Source of the DNA: Labilibacter sediminis
GTDB taxonomy: Bacteria; Bacteroidota; Bacteroidia; Bacteroidales; Marinilabiliaceae
Assembly: GCF_005877885.1 (NCBI RefSeq)
Contig: NZ_VCHY01000008.1
Coordinates: 124,001-188,000 of the forward strand
Direction of reading: 5' to 3'
Length of the DNA stretch: 64,000 nucleotides
Below the pieces are notes generated by a model that was not told the origin of the DNA, ran no database searches, and worked only from the letters and a program-made list of their open reading frames with translations. A program made the translations under genes and the position numbers. Shown one piece after another: positions 54,399 through 63,557 of this stretch. How positions within the stretch are numbered: the first letter of the stretch is position 1; each line of letters begins with the position of its first letter.

Positions 54399-55166
54399 CT
54401 ACTTCTCTAATAAAACACCCACAGGACAATGGTCGGAACCCATTACCTCGTTCATGATAAAAGCATCTTTAATAGATGGAAGAAATGATTCACTGGATAA
54501 AAAGTAGTCGATTCTCCAGCCTACATTCTTACCTCTTGCCCCTGCACGATAACTCCACCACGAATAAATATCTGCCTGCTCAGGATAAAAATGACGGAAG
54601 GTATCTTTTAGTCCGCCTTGAGTAAAACGGTCCATGCCATCAATTTCTTCCTGCATAAAACCAGCCGATTTATTATAATTTGGTTTTGGACGCGCCAGGT
54701 CAATTTCTTTATGGGCCACATTAAAATCGCCACAAGCAATTACAGGCTTTGATTTTTCCAAACTTTTCAGGTAATCAAAAAAAGCCTTGTCCCACTTTTG
54801 CCGATAATCCAAACGCTTTAAATCACTTCCTGAATTAGGCACGTATACATTGACCAGATAAAACTTATCATACTCCAAACACAATACGCGTCCTTCGGTA
54901 TCATGCTCATCAATACCCATATCACGTATTACATTTATAGGTTCTGTTTTCGACAAAATTGCAGTTCCCGAATAACCTTTCTTTTTAGCAGAATTTGAAT
55001 ATACATGATAACCTTCAACATCTTGCAACACCTCGACTACCTGACCACATTGTGCTTTAGTTTCCTGTAAACACAAAACATCAGCATCCATCTTCTCAAA
55101 ATCACTAAAAAAATCTTTTTTGGCTACAGCTCTTATGCCGTTCACATTCCATGATATTATCTTCAT
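54399..55166 (-). CDS. xth: Exodeoxyribonuclease III (AP endonuclease)
   Basis: A 255-residue EEP-family nuclease. Motifs: MKIISWNVNGIRAV (Asn), DVLCLQETKAQ (metal-binding Glu), YVPNSGSDLKRLDYR, CGDFNVAHKEIDLARPKPN, and terminal MGSDHCPVGV (Asp-His pair). The length matches ExoA/Xth. It is a cytoplasmic base-excision-repair enzyme, on its own in the transcript judging by the terminator and 82-bp upstream spacer. Confidence 0.96.
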   Translation of the reverse strand: MKIISWNVNGIRAVAKKDFFSDFEKMDADVLCLQETKAQCGQVVEVLQDVEGYHVYSNSAKKKGYSGTAILSKTEPINVIRDMGIDEHDTEGRVLCLEYDKFYLVNVYVPNSGSDLKRLDYRQKWDKAFFDYLKSLEKSKPVIACGDFNVAHKEIDLARPKPNYNKSAGFMQEEIDGMDRFTQGGLKDTFRHFYPEQADIYSWWSYRAGARGKNVGWRIDYFLSSESFLPSIKDAFIMNEVMGSDHCPVGVLLEK

Positions 55167-55248
55167 TCTTTATTTTTTGAAGGCAATATAAAGAAAGTTT
55201 TTGTGAAGCTTGAACCTGCCCTCATTGAATTTAGAGATTGTTGTTTTA

Positions 55249-55641
55249 TTAATGCTGCAACCGGCTTAACTTTTGTTTTTTAAAATGACCAACAATAAAC
55301 AATACACCTACCAATACAAAAGGAAGTGTAATCATGGATATTATACTCAAACTCATCCAGATGGAATTATTCATTCTATAATTCAGCATAAAAACAAACG
55401 GAGTTAATCCTAAACCTAACAGGCAAAAAATAACACCTCCTGCAAACTCCCACTTCCATGCTATTAGTAAAACAATAAGCAATACAAATGAAGGAATTAA
55501 ATGAATAATAAAATCCCTAATCTGAATCCAGAAACCTTGCCCTGAAGCAAACACATCAAGGGCAAACAAGCTTATAAACAGTATTGCTGCTATACAGATA
55601 CAACGCGGCAACCAATACAATATTTTTAATGATTTTTTCAT
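55249..55641 (-). CDS. Four-TM membrane protein (DUF7670-like)
   Basis: A 130-residue membrane protein from ATG 55641 (MKKSLKILYWLPRCICIAAI); the longer frame from 55698 adds 19 polar residues with no support. Four hydrophobic helices at about 12-30, 46-62, 66-84 and 92-118. The LPR..CIAAILFISLFALDVF and IRDFIIHLIPSFVLLIVLL layout resembles DUF7670 from memory. Function unknown. Single gene. Confidence 0.7.
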   Translation of the reverse strand: MKKSLKILYWLPRCICIAAILFISLFALDVFASGQGFWIQIRDFIIHLIPSFVLLIVLLIAWKWEFAGGVIFCLLGLGLTPFVFMLNYRMNNSIWMSLSIISMITLPFVLVGVLFIVGHFKKQKLSRLQH

Positions 55642-55911
55642 GTGTTTAAATTTTCTATCAGTTGTCACATGGAACTCACAAGAAATTTTATTATTCACTA
55701 AATATTACACTTTAAGGTGTTCATGAATACTTCGTATTTCCTTACTCTGTGTGTAATTTTTATGATTAAAATTTACATGTTCGTTTCATCTGCACTAATT
55801 AATCATTATTGTCTGGCAAATTTCTCTGTTTCAAAGGCCAGCTATATTTTCACCTTCAACTACAGTAACAAAAAAAACAGATACAGTAATAGTTCTACCT
55901 ATCAAACAATG

Positions 55912-56349
55912 CTAAAACACTAAATGCTCCAATTGGTGCTCTTTAAGCACATCTGTTTTTAGATTCCAGAAATGCGCATCTCCATGAGCGATTCTAAATA
56001 CCTCCATATATTTACGAATGGGTTGACCAGCCAAATCTTCCAGGTATTCTCTATTTTTAAAAGCTTTATCCAACACCTCTTTGTCTTCTACAAACTCAAT
56101 ATTACCAGACACTCTTAATTCTTTTGCATCCAGCACATCTTCAGGCTGATTATAAAAACACACCTCCACCTGGGGATTCATATGTATTTGCTTGCTCATT
56201 TCTTTGGGCGAAAGGGTTTCGAAATAAAAACCTGTTTCGTCTGCATACCACATTAACATGGCCCGAACATGAGGTTTATTTTCCTCTATAGTTGCCAAAT
56301 AACACACCGGATTATTGTTGGCAAACTCAATGATCTCTTGCTTATTCAT
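55912..56349 (-). CDS. Pyridoxamine 5'-phosphate oxidase-like flavin-binding protein
   Basis: A 145-residue single-domain split-barrel protein: EFANNNPVCYLATIEENKPH at the N-terminus, VRAMLMWYADETGFYFETL and SKQIHMNPQVEVCFYNQPE. This is the general-stress/PNPOx-like FMN or F420 split-barrel family and not the biosynthetic PdxH, which is longer. The substrate is unknown. It is a lone gene with a terminator-type hairpin upstream belonging to the next operon. Confidence 0.85.
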   Translation of the reverse strand: MNKQEIIEFANNNPVCYLATIEENKPHVRAMLMWYADETGFYFETLSPKEMSKQIHMNPQVEVCFYNQPEDVLDAKELRVSGNIEFVEDKEVLDKAFKNREYLEDLAGQPIRKYMEVFRIAHGDAHFWNLKTDVLKEHQLEHLVF

Positions 56350-56438
56350 ATCCTATCCTCCTCTAAAAATATTATACCAAATATTAAAGTTACAATGGAA
56401 AGCTATAAACTGTCAACGGTAAGAAGGCCTAAAAAACA

Positions 56439-56471
56439 AAAGCGCCTAAAACCTGATGTTTTAAGCGCTTT
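56439..56471 (-). terminator. Terminator of the VOC/97-aa gene pair
   Basis: Stem AAAGCGC / GCGCTTT extended by TAAAAC / GTTTTA across a C-A mismatch, with a short loop; T-run on the minus strand after the stem is moderate (TTTGTTTTTT). It lies 22 bp after the stop of the 97-aa gene. Confidence 0.7.
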
Positions 56472-56493
56472 AATATGACTCTTTATTATACTA

Positions 56494-56787
56494 TCAATCA
56501 ATACAAGAGAGCATCTCTTTCTCTACTTGTTTTAACTTATCTTTATCGATGACTCCTTCTATGTGGCTACAAAGTACCCGCACGGCTTCTCGCTGAACAT
56601 GTGCATCACCTGATAACAAATTAAAATATGAGGTGACCACAGCATCCGGAAAATCTATTTCGCCACGTCGTCCCCATTCAAGCAAATACTTAACAGCGAC
56701 TTTTTCTGCTTTTGAGAAATCTTTCATCGGCTTTTCTTTTGTGATTACAAAGGTTTCTTTCACAAACGGCATGCCAACATTTTTCAC
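56494..56787 (-). CDS. Small helical protein of unknown function
   Basis: A 97-residue protein whose first codon is GTG at 56787; internal ATGs at 56772 and 56727 are alternative starts, and the latter (MKDFSKAEKVAVKYLLEWGR) would give a tidy 77-residue protein. No signal or TM. The sequence is charged and helical with a single Trp-Gly turn and DAHVQREAVRVLCSHIEGVI in the second half. I do not recognise the family. It follows the VOC gene by 10 bp on the same strand and shares its terminator, so the two are very likely co-transcribed. Confidence 0.65.
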   Translation of the reverse strand: MKNVGMPFVKETFVITKEKPMKDFSKAEKVAVKYLLEWGRRGEIDFPDAVVTSYFNLLSGDAHVQREAVRVLCSHIEGVIDKDKLKQVEKEMLSCID

Positions 56788-56797
56788 AGATCTTTTC

Positions 56798-57232
56798 TTA
56801 TTCAGAATTTTGGTCGAAAGAAATCATCCAATTAATGCCATACTTATCGGTAAGCATCCCAAAATAAGAGCCCCAAAAGGTTTTGTCCATGGGCATTAGG
56901 GCAACTCCTTCCGCAGAGAGTTTTTCGAAGTACAGATCGGCATCCTGCATGCTATCTGCGCTCACCGAAACAGAAAAATTATTCCCATGTTTGTATCCTT
57001 TTGCCCATTCTCCGCCGGCATCGCTACCCATTAAAACTGTTTCTTTACCTACCGGTAAACTCACATGCATAATTTTTTCAAGATCCTCTTCCGGCAATTT
57101 CTTACAGTCGTCAGGCGGCATCTCTTTAAACCTGCTCAACATTTGTAACTCACCACCCAAAACCGATTTATAATAATTAAAGGCTTCTTCGCAATTCCCG
57201 TTAAACGTTAAATAAATATTTACTGAAGGCAT
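56798..57232 (-). CDS. PhnB-like VOC-family protein
   Basis: A 144-residue vicinal-oxygen-chelate fold protein of the PhnB/'DNA-binding 3-demethylubiquinone' type: MPSVNIYLTFNGNCEEAFNY with YYKSVLGGELQML, then IMHVSLPVGKETVLMGSDAG, and WGSYFGMLTDKYGINWMISF at the end. Typical metal ligands (His, Glu) are only partly seen, as usual in this subgroup, whose substrates are mostly unknown. Cytoplasmic. First of a two-gene unit with the 97-residue protein. Confidence 0.88.
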   Translation of the reverse strand: MPSVNIYLTFNGNCEEAFNYYKSVLGGELQMLSRFKEMPPDDCKKLPEEDLEKIMHVSLPVGKETVLMGSDAGGEWAKGYKHGNNFSVSVSADSMQDADLYFEKLSAEGVALMPMDKTFWGSYFGMLTDKYGINWMISFDQNSE

Positions 57233-57790
57233 AATATAGGTTTTAATGGTTATATGATAGTCAACAAGTTAAAGTGATTTTGGTTTACTTGTTATGACAT
57301 ATAAACTCTTTATTTATTTTTCACTATTGTCAGATAAAACTATCAATATGTAATGAATTAAATATTTGTCTTTAAGCCAGGCTGGCTTTTACTTTTAGCT
57401 CACTTATGTTTTCTTTTTGTGTTCGTGATTATCGCTTTGCTCTAATTCTCCTACAGCAGAGAAAAGTAAACACAAATTGCACTGCAATTTGCGCCGCCGC
57501 TGATGATAAAATTGCTAAAAACCAAATCAATACACTAAAATCAAAGAACTCCTTCTTCGAACAGCTTTGATTTCTTTACGTTTATTGATTTACTTTTTTT
57601 AACGCATTTTGTCAAAGGCAGAAAAACAAAGTCTTTAATTGAAAAAATTATATAATATCCTACTAATTTTTAATGTGTAGCATTATTTTAAAATTAATCA
57701 GACACCAATAATTAATTTAGCCACTTTTTATTTTCACAGATTTAGTATCTTGAATTCAATTTTAGAATCTTAATTATTAAAGCTTAAATC
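57233..57790. other. 558-bp intergenic region with palindrome, possible degenerate repeat element
   Basis: No gene seen. A 19-nt near-palindrome (CAAATTGCA c TGCAATTTG) lies at 57473-57491. The stretch 57380-57600 is locally richer in C and G than its surroundings (GCGCCGCCGC at about 57491), contains CGCTTTGCT and CTTCTTCGAACAGCTTTGAT, and has the look of the degenerate intergenic repeats found in many Bacteroidota genomes; a similar-looking block is at 60682-60925. The last 60 bp must hold the DUF4136 gene promoter. Confidence 0.4.
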
Positions 57791-58351
57791 ATGAGAAATT
57801 TAAATTACTTAACCATCCTCATTGCCATAGCTATGGCTTCCTGCTCTTCAGTTAAAGTTGTTACCGATCAGGATAAATCAGTTGATTTTACCCAATATAA
57901 AACGTATAACTTTTTAGGTTGGCAAGACGATAGCGACAAGATGCTTAGTTCGTTCGACAAAAAAAGAATAAAAGAGTCCTTCAAAAAAGAAATGGATGCC
58001 AGGGGGATGACTTATGCAGAAGAAAACGGTGACATTGCTATTACACTATTTGTGGTAGTTGACCAACAAACATCTACTACTGCATACACTGATTATTATG
58101 GTCGCAGTTACCGCGGTTATAGACGATACAGGGGCGGATGGGGACATGGTTATGCCACCACAACCTACACCGAAGAAGATTACCTACAAGGGACATTAGT
58201 TGTTGATGTTTTTGACGGGGACTCAAAAGATCAGGTTTGGCAGGGTATTGCTAAATCAACCATTGACGAAAATCCTTCGAGACGCGAAAAAACTATACCG
58301 AAAAAAATTAATGCCCTGATGAAGAAATTCCCTGTCAGCCCAGTAAAATAA
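57791..58351 (+). CDS. DUF4136 lipoprotein
   Basis: A 186-residue lipoprotein (MRNLNYLTILIAIAMASC, lipobox MASC). The mature part follows the DUF4136 pattern: VDFTQYKTYNFLGWQDDS, RIKESFKKEMDARGMTYAEE, DIAITLFVVVDQQTSTTAY, a Tyr/Gly/Arg-rich patch (about 103-122), then GTLVVDVFDGDSKDQVWQGI and a conserved terminal IPKKINALMKKFP. Envelope-located, function unknown. A weak terminator hairpin follows. Confidence 0.88.
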   Translation: MRNLNYLTILIAIAMASCSSVKVVTDQDKSVDFTQYKTYNFLGWQDDSDKMLSSFDKKRIKESFKKEMDARGMTYAEENGDIAITLFVVVDQQTSTTAYTDYYGRSYRGYRRYRGGWGHGYATTTYTEEDYLQGTLVVDVFDGDSKDQVWQGIAKSTIDENPSRREKTIPKKINALMKKFPVSPVK

Positions 58352-58366
58352 ACTAAGCTGAAGGAT

Positions 58367-58395
58367 TGACTTTAAACAAAAAAGTCATTTCTTTG
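58367..58395 (+). terminator. Weak terminator after the DUF4136 gene
   Basis: TGACTTT / AAAGTCA 7-bp stem with a 7-nt loop, followed by TTTCTTTG on the plus strand. Confidence 0.45.
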
Positions 58396-58443
58396 TTCTG
58401 TAATTCATTCAAGCAACCTAATTAACAATCAAACTCATTACTT

Positions 58444-58875
58444 ATGAAGAAACTAATAATTATTGCAGTCCTGTTTATGGGAATCGGAACCTTGTCTAAT
58501 GCCCAGGAGGTTGGTATTCGTTTTGGAAGTTTTGGCGATAACAATGTAGCCATAGATGGTATTTTCAGTCTTGGAGAATTCAGTAGAATCCATGCCGATG
58601 TATCTTTTGGCGATGGTGTAGGCATTGATGCTCTTTGGGATTTCATCTATAAACCATTGGGCGACGTTCAGGGATTAAACTGGTACACTGGTGCCGGTGC
58701 CACCACTTACATTGGTAGTAATTTTAACCTTGGTGTTGCAGGTGAGGTTGGTTTGGAGTATCGTTTTGATTTTCCAATGGCCATAGGACTCGACTGGCGT
58801 CCATACCTTAATATTATTGAGGATACCGATTTTATTGCTGACAGCTTTGGTTTAAATATCAGGTATGTTTTTTAA
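58444..58875 (+). CDS. Small outer-membrane beta-barrel protein
   Basis: A 143-residue protein with a signal peptide (MKKLIIIAVLFMGIGTLSNA, QE). The mature region alternates Gly/aromatic strands (RIHADVSFGDGVGIDALWDF, FNLGVAGEVGLEYRF) and ends RYVF, a terminal-Phe outer-membrane insertion signal, so an 8-strand barrel is likely. The family is not recognised. The gene follows the DUF4136 lipoprotein by 92 bp and may be expressed with it if the intervening hairpin is leaky. Confidence 0.78.
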   Translation: MKKLIIIAVLFMGIGTLSNAQEVGIRFGSFGDNNVAIDGIFSLGEFSRIHADVSFGDGVGIDALWDFIYKPLGDVQGLNWYTGAGATTYIGSNFNLGVAGEVGLEYRFDFPMAIGLDWRPYLNIIEDTDFIADSFGLNIRYVF

Positions 58876-58899
58876 AGAAAGACAAATTGAATAATACAC

Positions 58900-58930
58900 A
58901 AAAGGCTTCTCAAACGGGAAGCCTTTTTTA
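58900..58930. terminator. Bidirectional terminator after the small barrel gene
   Basis: 10-bp stem AAAAGGCTTC / GAAGCCTTTT with an 8-nt loop followed by TTTT and further T's; convergent with the FAD-oxidase gene on the minus strand. Confidence 0.85.
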
Positions 58931-59022
58931 TTCTTCTATTCAGATATAAAATAATACCAAAAAACCATCCTTTTTGCTCAACATACTTTCCTTTACATTT
59001 CAAAAGATAGAGCATACATTTA

Positions 59023-60411
59023 TCATTCCTCTGGCCTGATATTCTGATTTACTTTAAATAAATTATGAGGATCATATTGCTTTTTAATCCGGGCTAAACG
59101 AGTATAATTGTGTTTATAACAAGCTTGCACCCGCTCCTGACCTTCATCCATCATAAAGTTACTATAGGCTCCTCCTGCCGAATGTGGATGCAATGCCTCC
59201 CAATATGCTTTACACCAATCTGTAATCTTTTTGGCATTTGCAGGATCAGGATCTACCCCTACAATTACCCCGGCATACTTTGCATCTCTGTAAGCCCATG
59301 GGGTATCTTCTGAGCCAACCCTTCCGGCTGCACCACTAATCGGATATAAATGCATTTGCGATAGAGGTGTAGGTATAGCAGAACCATATTTAAAATGTGT
59401 AGCTTTTACTTCCTCATTTAATTCATTAAAAAAATCAGCTCGCCAATACCATTGCATCCCTGCAGGCATTAGCTGATCAAATAAAGTTTGAATAGAAGGA
59501 TATGGCATTTCACCCACATGTTCAAATATTGGATTTTTATCCATAACGGGTTTAAAGGTTTCTTCTGCTTGCTCCATAGTTCCGGTGTAGCACCAAATTA
59601 TTGCGCAAAATGGCTTATTATGAAGATGCTCAGGGAAAGGATCTCCGGGAATTACCAAAGTAGCTATAAAACCATTAAGATCATCAGGGGCATTATGAAT
59701 AAACTCATGATACCACTCCATTATTTCACCTGTTTTTTCAATTGGCCAAAGAGTTGGTCCTCCGTATACTGTTTTAACCGCATGTGCTTGAAATTTAAAT
59801 GAAGTAACAACTCCAAAATTACCACCACCTCCACGTATAGCCCAAAAAAGATCACTATGATTATCAACATTAACTGTAACAACTGAACCATCAGCCAACA
59901 CCATATCAGCTTCTAAAAGATTATCAATCGTTAAGCCAAACCTGCGAGACAGATGACCTACCCCGCCTCCAAGTGTTAATCCTCCAACACCTGTTGTGGA
60001 AATTATACCTGCCGGTACTGCTAGTCCAAACGGATGGGTTGCATGGTCTACTTCGCCCCAAACATTTCCTCCGCCTACTCTCACTGTATTGTCGGAGGTA
60101 TCGACTCTAACAAACTTAAGTCCTGATAAATCTATCACCAATCCATCATCACAAACACCCAATCCTCCGGCATTATGGCCTCCACCTCTAACAGCCACAA
60201 GTAAGTTGTGATTACGTCCAAAGTTAACTGCATGTATTACATCAGCCACATCAACACACATTGCAATTAATCCGGGATATTTATCTATCATCCCATTATA
60301 CACTTGACGACTTGCATGGTATTTTTCATCACCTGATAAAATTACCTCACCTCTTAACTGACCTTTTAAAACCTCAATACTCTCCAACGAAATATCTGTT
60401 ATCTTATTCAT
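59023..60411 (-). CDS. FAD-linked oxidase (BBE/berberine-bridge-like, monocovalent)
   Basis: A 462-residue PCMH-type flavoprotein: LIAMCVDVADVIHAVNFGRN, then the FAD-attachment His in AVRGGGHNAGG, GGLTLGGGVGHLSRRFGLTI, DLFWAIRGGGGNFGVVTSFK, and the C-terminal BBE domain (NFMMDEGQERVQACY, RIKKQYDPHNLFKVNQNI). The Cys used for the second covalent FAD bond in bicovalent members is absent in the TGVGGL segment, so monocovalent His attachment is expected. No signal peptide. The substrate, probably a sugar, alcohol or secondary metabolite, is unknown; the gene stands alone. Confidence 0.9.
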   Translation of the reverse strand: MNKITDISLESIEVLKGQLRGEVILSGDEKYHASRQVYNGMIDKYPGLIAMCVDVADVIHAVNFGRNHNLLVAVRGGGHNAGGLGVCDDGLVIDLSGLKFVRVDTSDNTVRVGGGNVWGEVDHATHPFGLAVPAGIISTTGVGGLTLGGGVGHLSRRFGLTIDNLLEADMVLADGSVVTVNVDNHSDLFWAIRGGGGNFGVVTSFKFQAHAVKTVYGGPTLWPIEKTGEIMEWYHEFIHNAPDDLNGFIATLVIPGDPFPEHLHNKPFCAIIWCYTGTMEQAEETFKPVMDKNPIFEHVGEMPYPSIQTLFDQLMPAGMQWYWRADFFNELNEEVKATHFKYGSAIPTPLSQMHLYPISGAAGRVGSEDTPWAYRDAKYAGVIVGVDPDPANAKKITDWCKAYWEALHPHSAGGAYSNFMMDEGQERVQACYKHNYTRLARIKKQYDPHNLFKVNQNIRPEE

Positions 60412-61003
60412 ACCAAATGAATTTTAGTTTTTTAATTCATAAGGTAAGACCGATATGTTCTTATGGGAAGTGATTTTGTGTTAAAAAACATTAACGGATG
60501 TCATTATCTTTTATATGCTCATTTTTTTTATAACAAGAGAGGATTATATGTAATCACAATTAACTCGAATCAAGGGTTAAAACTTCGACAACAAAAGCAT
60601 TATGCTCAGGGATTTTACGACATAAATAGTTATTCCTTTTTTTGAATGTCATAGATTTTCAATTCATCCCTAAAACCCTGACTTCCTTTCCTTTTCTTGA
60701 TAAAAGAAAGGAAGCAAAGAAAATCAAGACTGCGCCCGCTTTGCTATAAAAACTTACAGTTGTTTTGTCTAAATCGCTATAACTCGCTTCTTCCTTCGTC
60801 AGAAGCTCAAACAAATCGCAATTTTACGACAAACAACCTTGTTTTTATGCTCACCGGACGAGGTCAGGGTGAAGACACGCTGGCTTTGCTTCTTCAACTA
60901 TTGATTCACACAATTAACTTATTCCTGTATAAGAATGTTGCAAAACGAGAGATAATTCAAACAAATAATACATAATGTCATTCGCTGCTTTATTCAGATA
61001 AGA
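60412..61003. other. 592-bp intergenic region with a degenerate repeat-like block
   Basis: No gene was supported. A hairpin CTTCCTTTC (60682-60690) / GAAAGGAAG (60706-60714) opens a block to about 60925 with higher GC, including GCGCCCGCTTTGCT, CTCGCTTCTTCCTTCGTCAG and CTCACCGGACGAGGTCAGGG. This layout (Ala/Lys-rich hairpin, CAAG.CTGCGCCCGCTTTGCT, CTTCTTC) recalls the imperfect intergenic repeats of many Bacteroidota. Low-confidence similarity exists with 57380-57600. Confidence 0.4.
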
Positions 61004-63241
61004 TTATATCCCCTTTTTATATTGCACAGCGCTTGTTGGTTTTATTTGTTGGTGTATGATTTCGGCTGTATCCTTCTGATCAGTCAACAGTTTTTTAAAA
61101 CTTTTAACGAGCTCTACCTTATCCTCCTTAATATGGGTTGATGTTTTTATATCGCTTAAATCAACTAAAAAAGCATCAAACTTATAAGGCAACTCCTTAA
61201 CAATAGCTGTATTTAAAAAATTAAAATTGTTATACACCATATGGTAATGCCCTTTTGTTTTGGAGATGATATATTCAGTACCATTCTGCTTTTTTATGGC
61301 AGCTGATTTGCTACAATGCGAAATACAAGTATCATCTACCTGATGCTTTTTACAACCTGTTACTGTATGAAACAAGCACTGCCTGCTGGTCATAAGCACA
61401 TTGGGATGGTAAATGCTATAATACAGCTCAAAGTCATTGGGCTTTTGAATATTTTTAATCTGCAACCTGCTTAATTCGTTTGACACAAATGCCCCCGCAC
61501 AATTAAATTCTTCTTTTAAACATTGTAAACTATAAGAGTTTGTGATATTTAAAAATGGTCCAGCCACCCACTCTATTCCTTTTTCACAGGCCAGATAAGC
61601 AATACCGGTATTGTTTGTGACTATCTCCTTTGGCTTAACCCTTTGTAAAAATTCATTGGCCGCATCATAATCATCACCAATAATTACTGATGGAAACCAA
61701 GGTACCAATTTCCTGTTCTTCAAGAATAAATCTACCAGCTCATCCATGTTTGCTTCAATGGAAGCTGGCATTTGGAAATACACCTTTACATCTTCAATAT
61801 CGGCTAAAGCCACATCTTTATGATTTGAGATGAGCACCAACAAGTGCGGCTTTACTTTTGGAGGCTCAACTTCTTTTGTGGAAAGAACCACTGGTGCAAT
61901 GATTTCCTTACCTACGTTGAGCTTCACCAATATCTGATTTCTTAATTCTGCCAACTCCTGAAACGGAAGATGCAACTCACGCTCCAAATCATTCACATCC
62001 AAATGATCAATTACAAAGGCCGTTTTATTAATGGTTTTAAACCTTTTATAAATAGCACTATAAGTTAAAGGATTGGCTTTATTGATGCTCAAATTTTGTT
62101 TCGAGTGCACTACAAATCTACTATCTGGTGCATCTACAGTAACTGATAAAAGCTCTCCCTTCTTTCCCGAAACTAAAATACGTAATGGCTCTTTATCGAT
62201 GCTGAGCTTATCAATTTTAGTTTTAACAGATACCTTGACTTTATCCTTCTCTGCATAAAACTGCAGCTCTTTTGCTTCCCTCTCTTCTGCCGATGCATAG
62301 TTGTTTTGTTTGGCCAGATGTATCACTGAATAATCCCGAGGATTATCAATAAACATATCCTTATGAATATCGCCTTTTAAAAAAGTATTGGAGAAATCGC
62401 GGTTAAAAACCTTATACAAAACTCCGTCATCAAGGTTTTCTTTACCTTGAAACATATTATCCAGCTGCCTCCTGTATGCATCCACCACAGTGTATATGTA
62501 ATCGTATTTTTTAATTCGTCCCTCTATTTTTAGAGAAGTCACCCCGGCATCGTACATCTCATTTAAATGATGATAGGCCGAATTATCCTTTAGGTTTAGC
62601 GGATAATCTTTTCCCTGCGCTGTTGTTATATACTTATCGCGACATGGCTGACTGCAGCGCCCCCTGTTACCTGAATTGCCGCTTTGTACCGAACTCATGT
62701 AACAAATACCCGAAAATGAAATACAATTGGAACCGTGCACAAATGCTTCTGTTAGCATGTCATTATCTGCAGCTATGGCCGACAGGTATTTTATTTCCTT
62801 AAGATTAAGTTCGCGCGATAAATTAACCCTGGTGGCTCCCAGCTGACGTAGAAATTGAATTTGTCCGGCATTATGGGTAGTGAGTTGGGTAGAAGCATGC
62901 ACCGACAGGCTGCCAAAATATTTCTTCAGCAAATAAAACATACCTAAATCCTGAAGTATAACCCCGTCAACACCTGAATTAATCAGCTGATTGAGTACTT
63001 CAACAAATAAGGATACTTCCTTTTCGGTGATAATTATGTTGAGGGTAATAAAAATTTGGCAGTCATTTTTATGCGCCAGACGCACAATACCATGCAAATT
63101 ATCCATGCTGATATTGGTGGCCCTGTTTCGTGCATTAAACTTATCTAACCCGCAATAAACAGCATTTGCCCCGGCTGCAATGGCCGCTTTTATGGCATCT
63201 ACATCTCCCCCCGGAGCCAGTAACTCAATTTCTCTTTTCAC
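61004..63241 (-). CDS. Peptidase U32-family protein (YdcP/RlhA-like)
   Basis: A 745-residue U32 protein: KREIELLAPGGDVDAIKAAI and AGANAVYCGLDKFNARNRAT at the N-terminus, LSVHASTQLTTHNAGQIQFL, EAFVHGSNCISFSGICYMSS, and the Cys cluster GNRGRCSQPCRDKY. A C-terminal Cys-rich part (MTSRQCLFHTVTGCKKH, TCISHCSKSA) completes the Fe-S-type ligands. The length exceeds E. coli RlhA (about 650) because of the extra C-terminal domain. Known U32 proteins RlhA (23S rRNA C2501 hydroxylation) and UbiU/UbiV do not act as peptidases; an RNA- or metabolite-hydroxylating role is more likely than proteolysis. Monocistronic. Confidence 0.9.
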   Translation of the reverse strand: MKREIELLAPGGDVDAIKAAIAAGANAVYCGLDKFNARNRATNISMDNLHGIVRLAHKNDCQIFITLNIIITEKEVSLFVEVLNQLINSGVDGVILQDLGMFYLLKKYFGSLSVHASTQLTTHNAGQIQFLRQLGATRVNLSRELNLKEIKYLSAIAADNDMLTEAFVHGSNCISFSGICYMSSVQSGNSGNRGRCSQPCRDKYITTAQGKDYPLNLKDNSAYHHLNEMYDAGVTSLKIEGRIKKYDYIYTVVDAYRRQLDNMFQGKENLDDGVLYKVFNRDFSNTFLKGDIHKDMFIDNPRDYSVIHLAKQNNYASAEEREAKELQFYAEKDKVKVSVKTKIDKLSIDKEPLRILVSGKKGELLSVTVDAPDSRFVVHSKQNLSINKANPLTYSAIYKRFKTINKTAFVIDHLDVNDLERELHLPFQELAELRNQILVKLNVGKEIIAPVVLSTKEVEPPKVKPHLLVLISNHKDVALADIEDVKVYFQMPASIEANMDELVDLFLKNRKLVPWFPSVIIGDDYDAANEFLQRVKPKEIVTNNTGIAYLACEKGIEWVAGPFLNITNSYSLQCLKEEFNCAGAFVSNELSRLQIKNIQKPNDFELYYSIYHPNVLMTSRQCLFHTVTGCKKHQVDDTCISHCSKSAAIKKQNGTEYIISKTKGHYHMVYNNFNFLNTAIVKELPYKFDAFLVDLSDIKTSTHIKEDKVELVKSFKKLLTDQKDTAEIIHQQIKPTSAVQYKKGI

Positions 63242-63501
63242 GTGGGCAAATATAGGGGATATTTACCATCCTCTATAGCATCTTTGAGTTAATATCCGGT
63301 GCTCTATAAAAATCAATCGACTATATTTCTATGCATGGACTCCAATACGAAAACCATGAAAAGATTGATCCATGCCCTTTCTTTTACAATCTAAAGTATA
63401 TACCAGAATTATGCTTCTATTTTTTGTTCCATGCATTAACTCAAAACACCATAACTTACTTATTAAATCATGATACATTTAATAATGCAAACAACATTTC
63501 T

Positions 63502-63533
63502 AAAAAAAAGGAGACAGTTGCTACTGCCTCCTT
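63502..63533 (-). terminator. Terminator of the GH30 gene
   Basis: On the minus strand AAGGAGGCAGT / ACTGTCTCCTT (one G-U pair) with a 4-nt loop is followed directly by eight T's, 24 bp after the GH30 stop. The rest of the 316-bp spacer (63242-63557) towards the U32 gene shows no other feature. Confidence 0.9.
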
Positions 63534-63557
63534 AAATAAAATCAAATAAAACAATGT

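Noticed and set aside
27735-55680. Shared 12-15 nt word (CACATGGAACTC) at about 27741 (inverted) and 55668
   Set aside because: Matches of this length are expected by chance in 64 kb; flanks differ.
55717-55923. 68-residue plus-strand frame between the DUF7670-like and PNPOx-like genes
   Set aside because: Low-complexity hydrophobic-aromatic composition typical of AT-rich spacer and no family resemblance.
63331-63549. 72-residue plus-strand open frame before the GH30 gene
   Set aside because: It runs through the GH30 terminator hairpin and has no coding character or ribosome-binding context.
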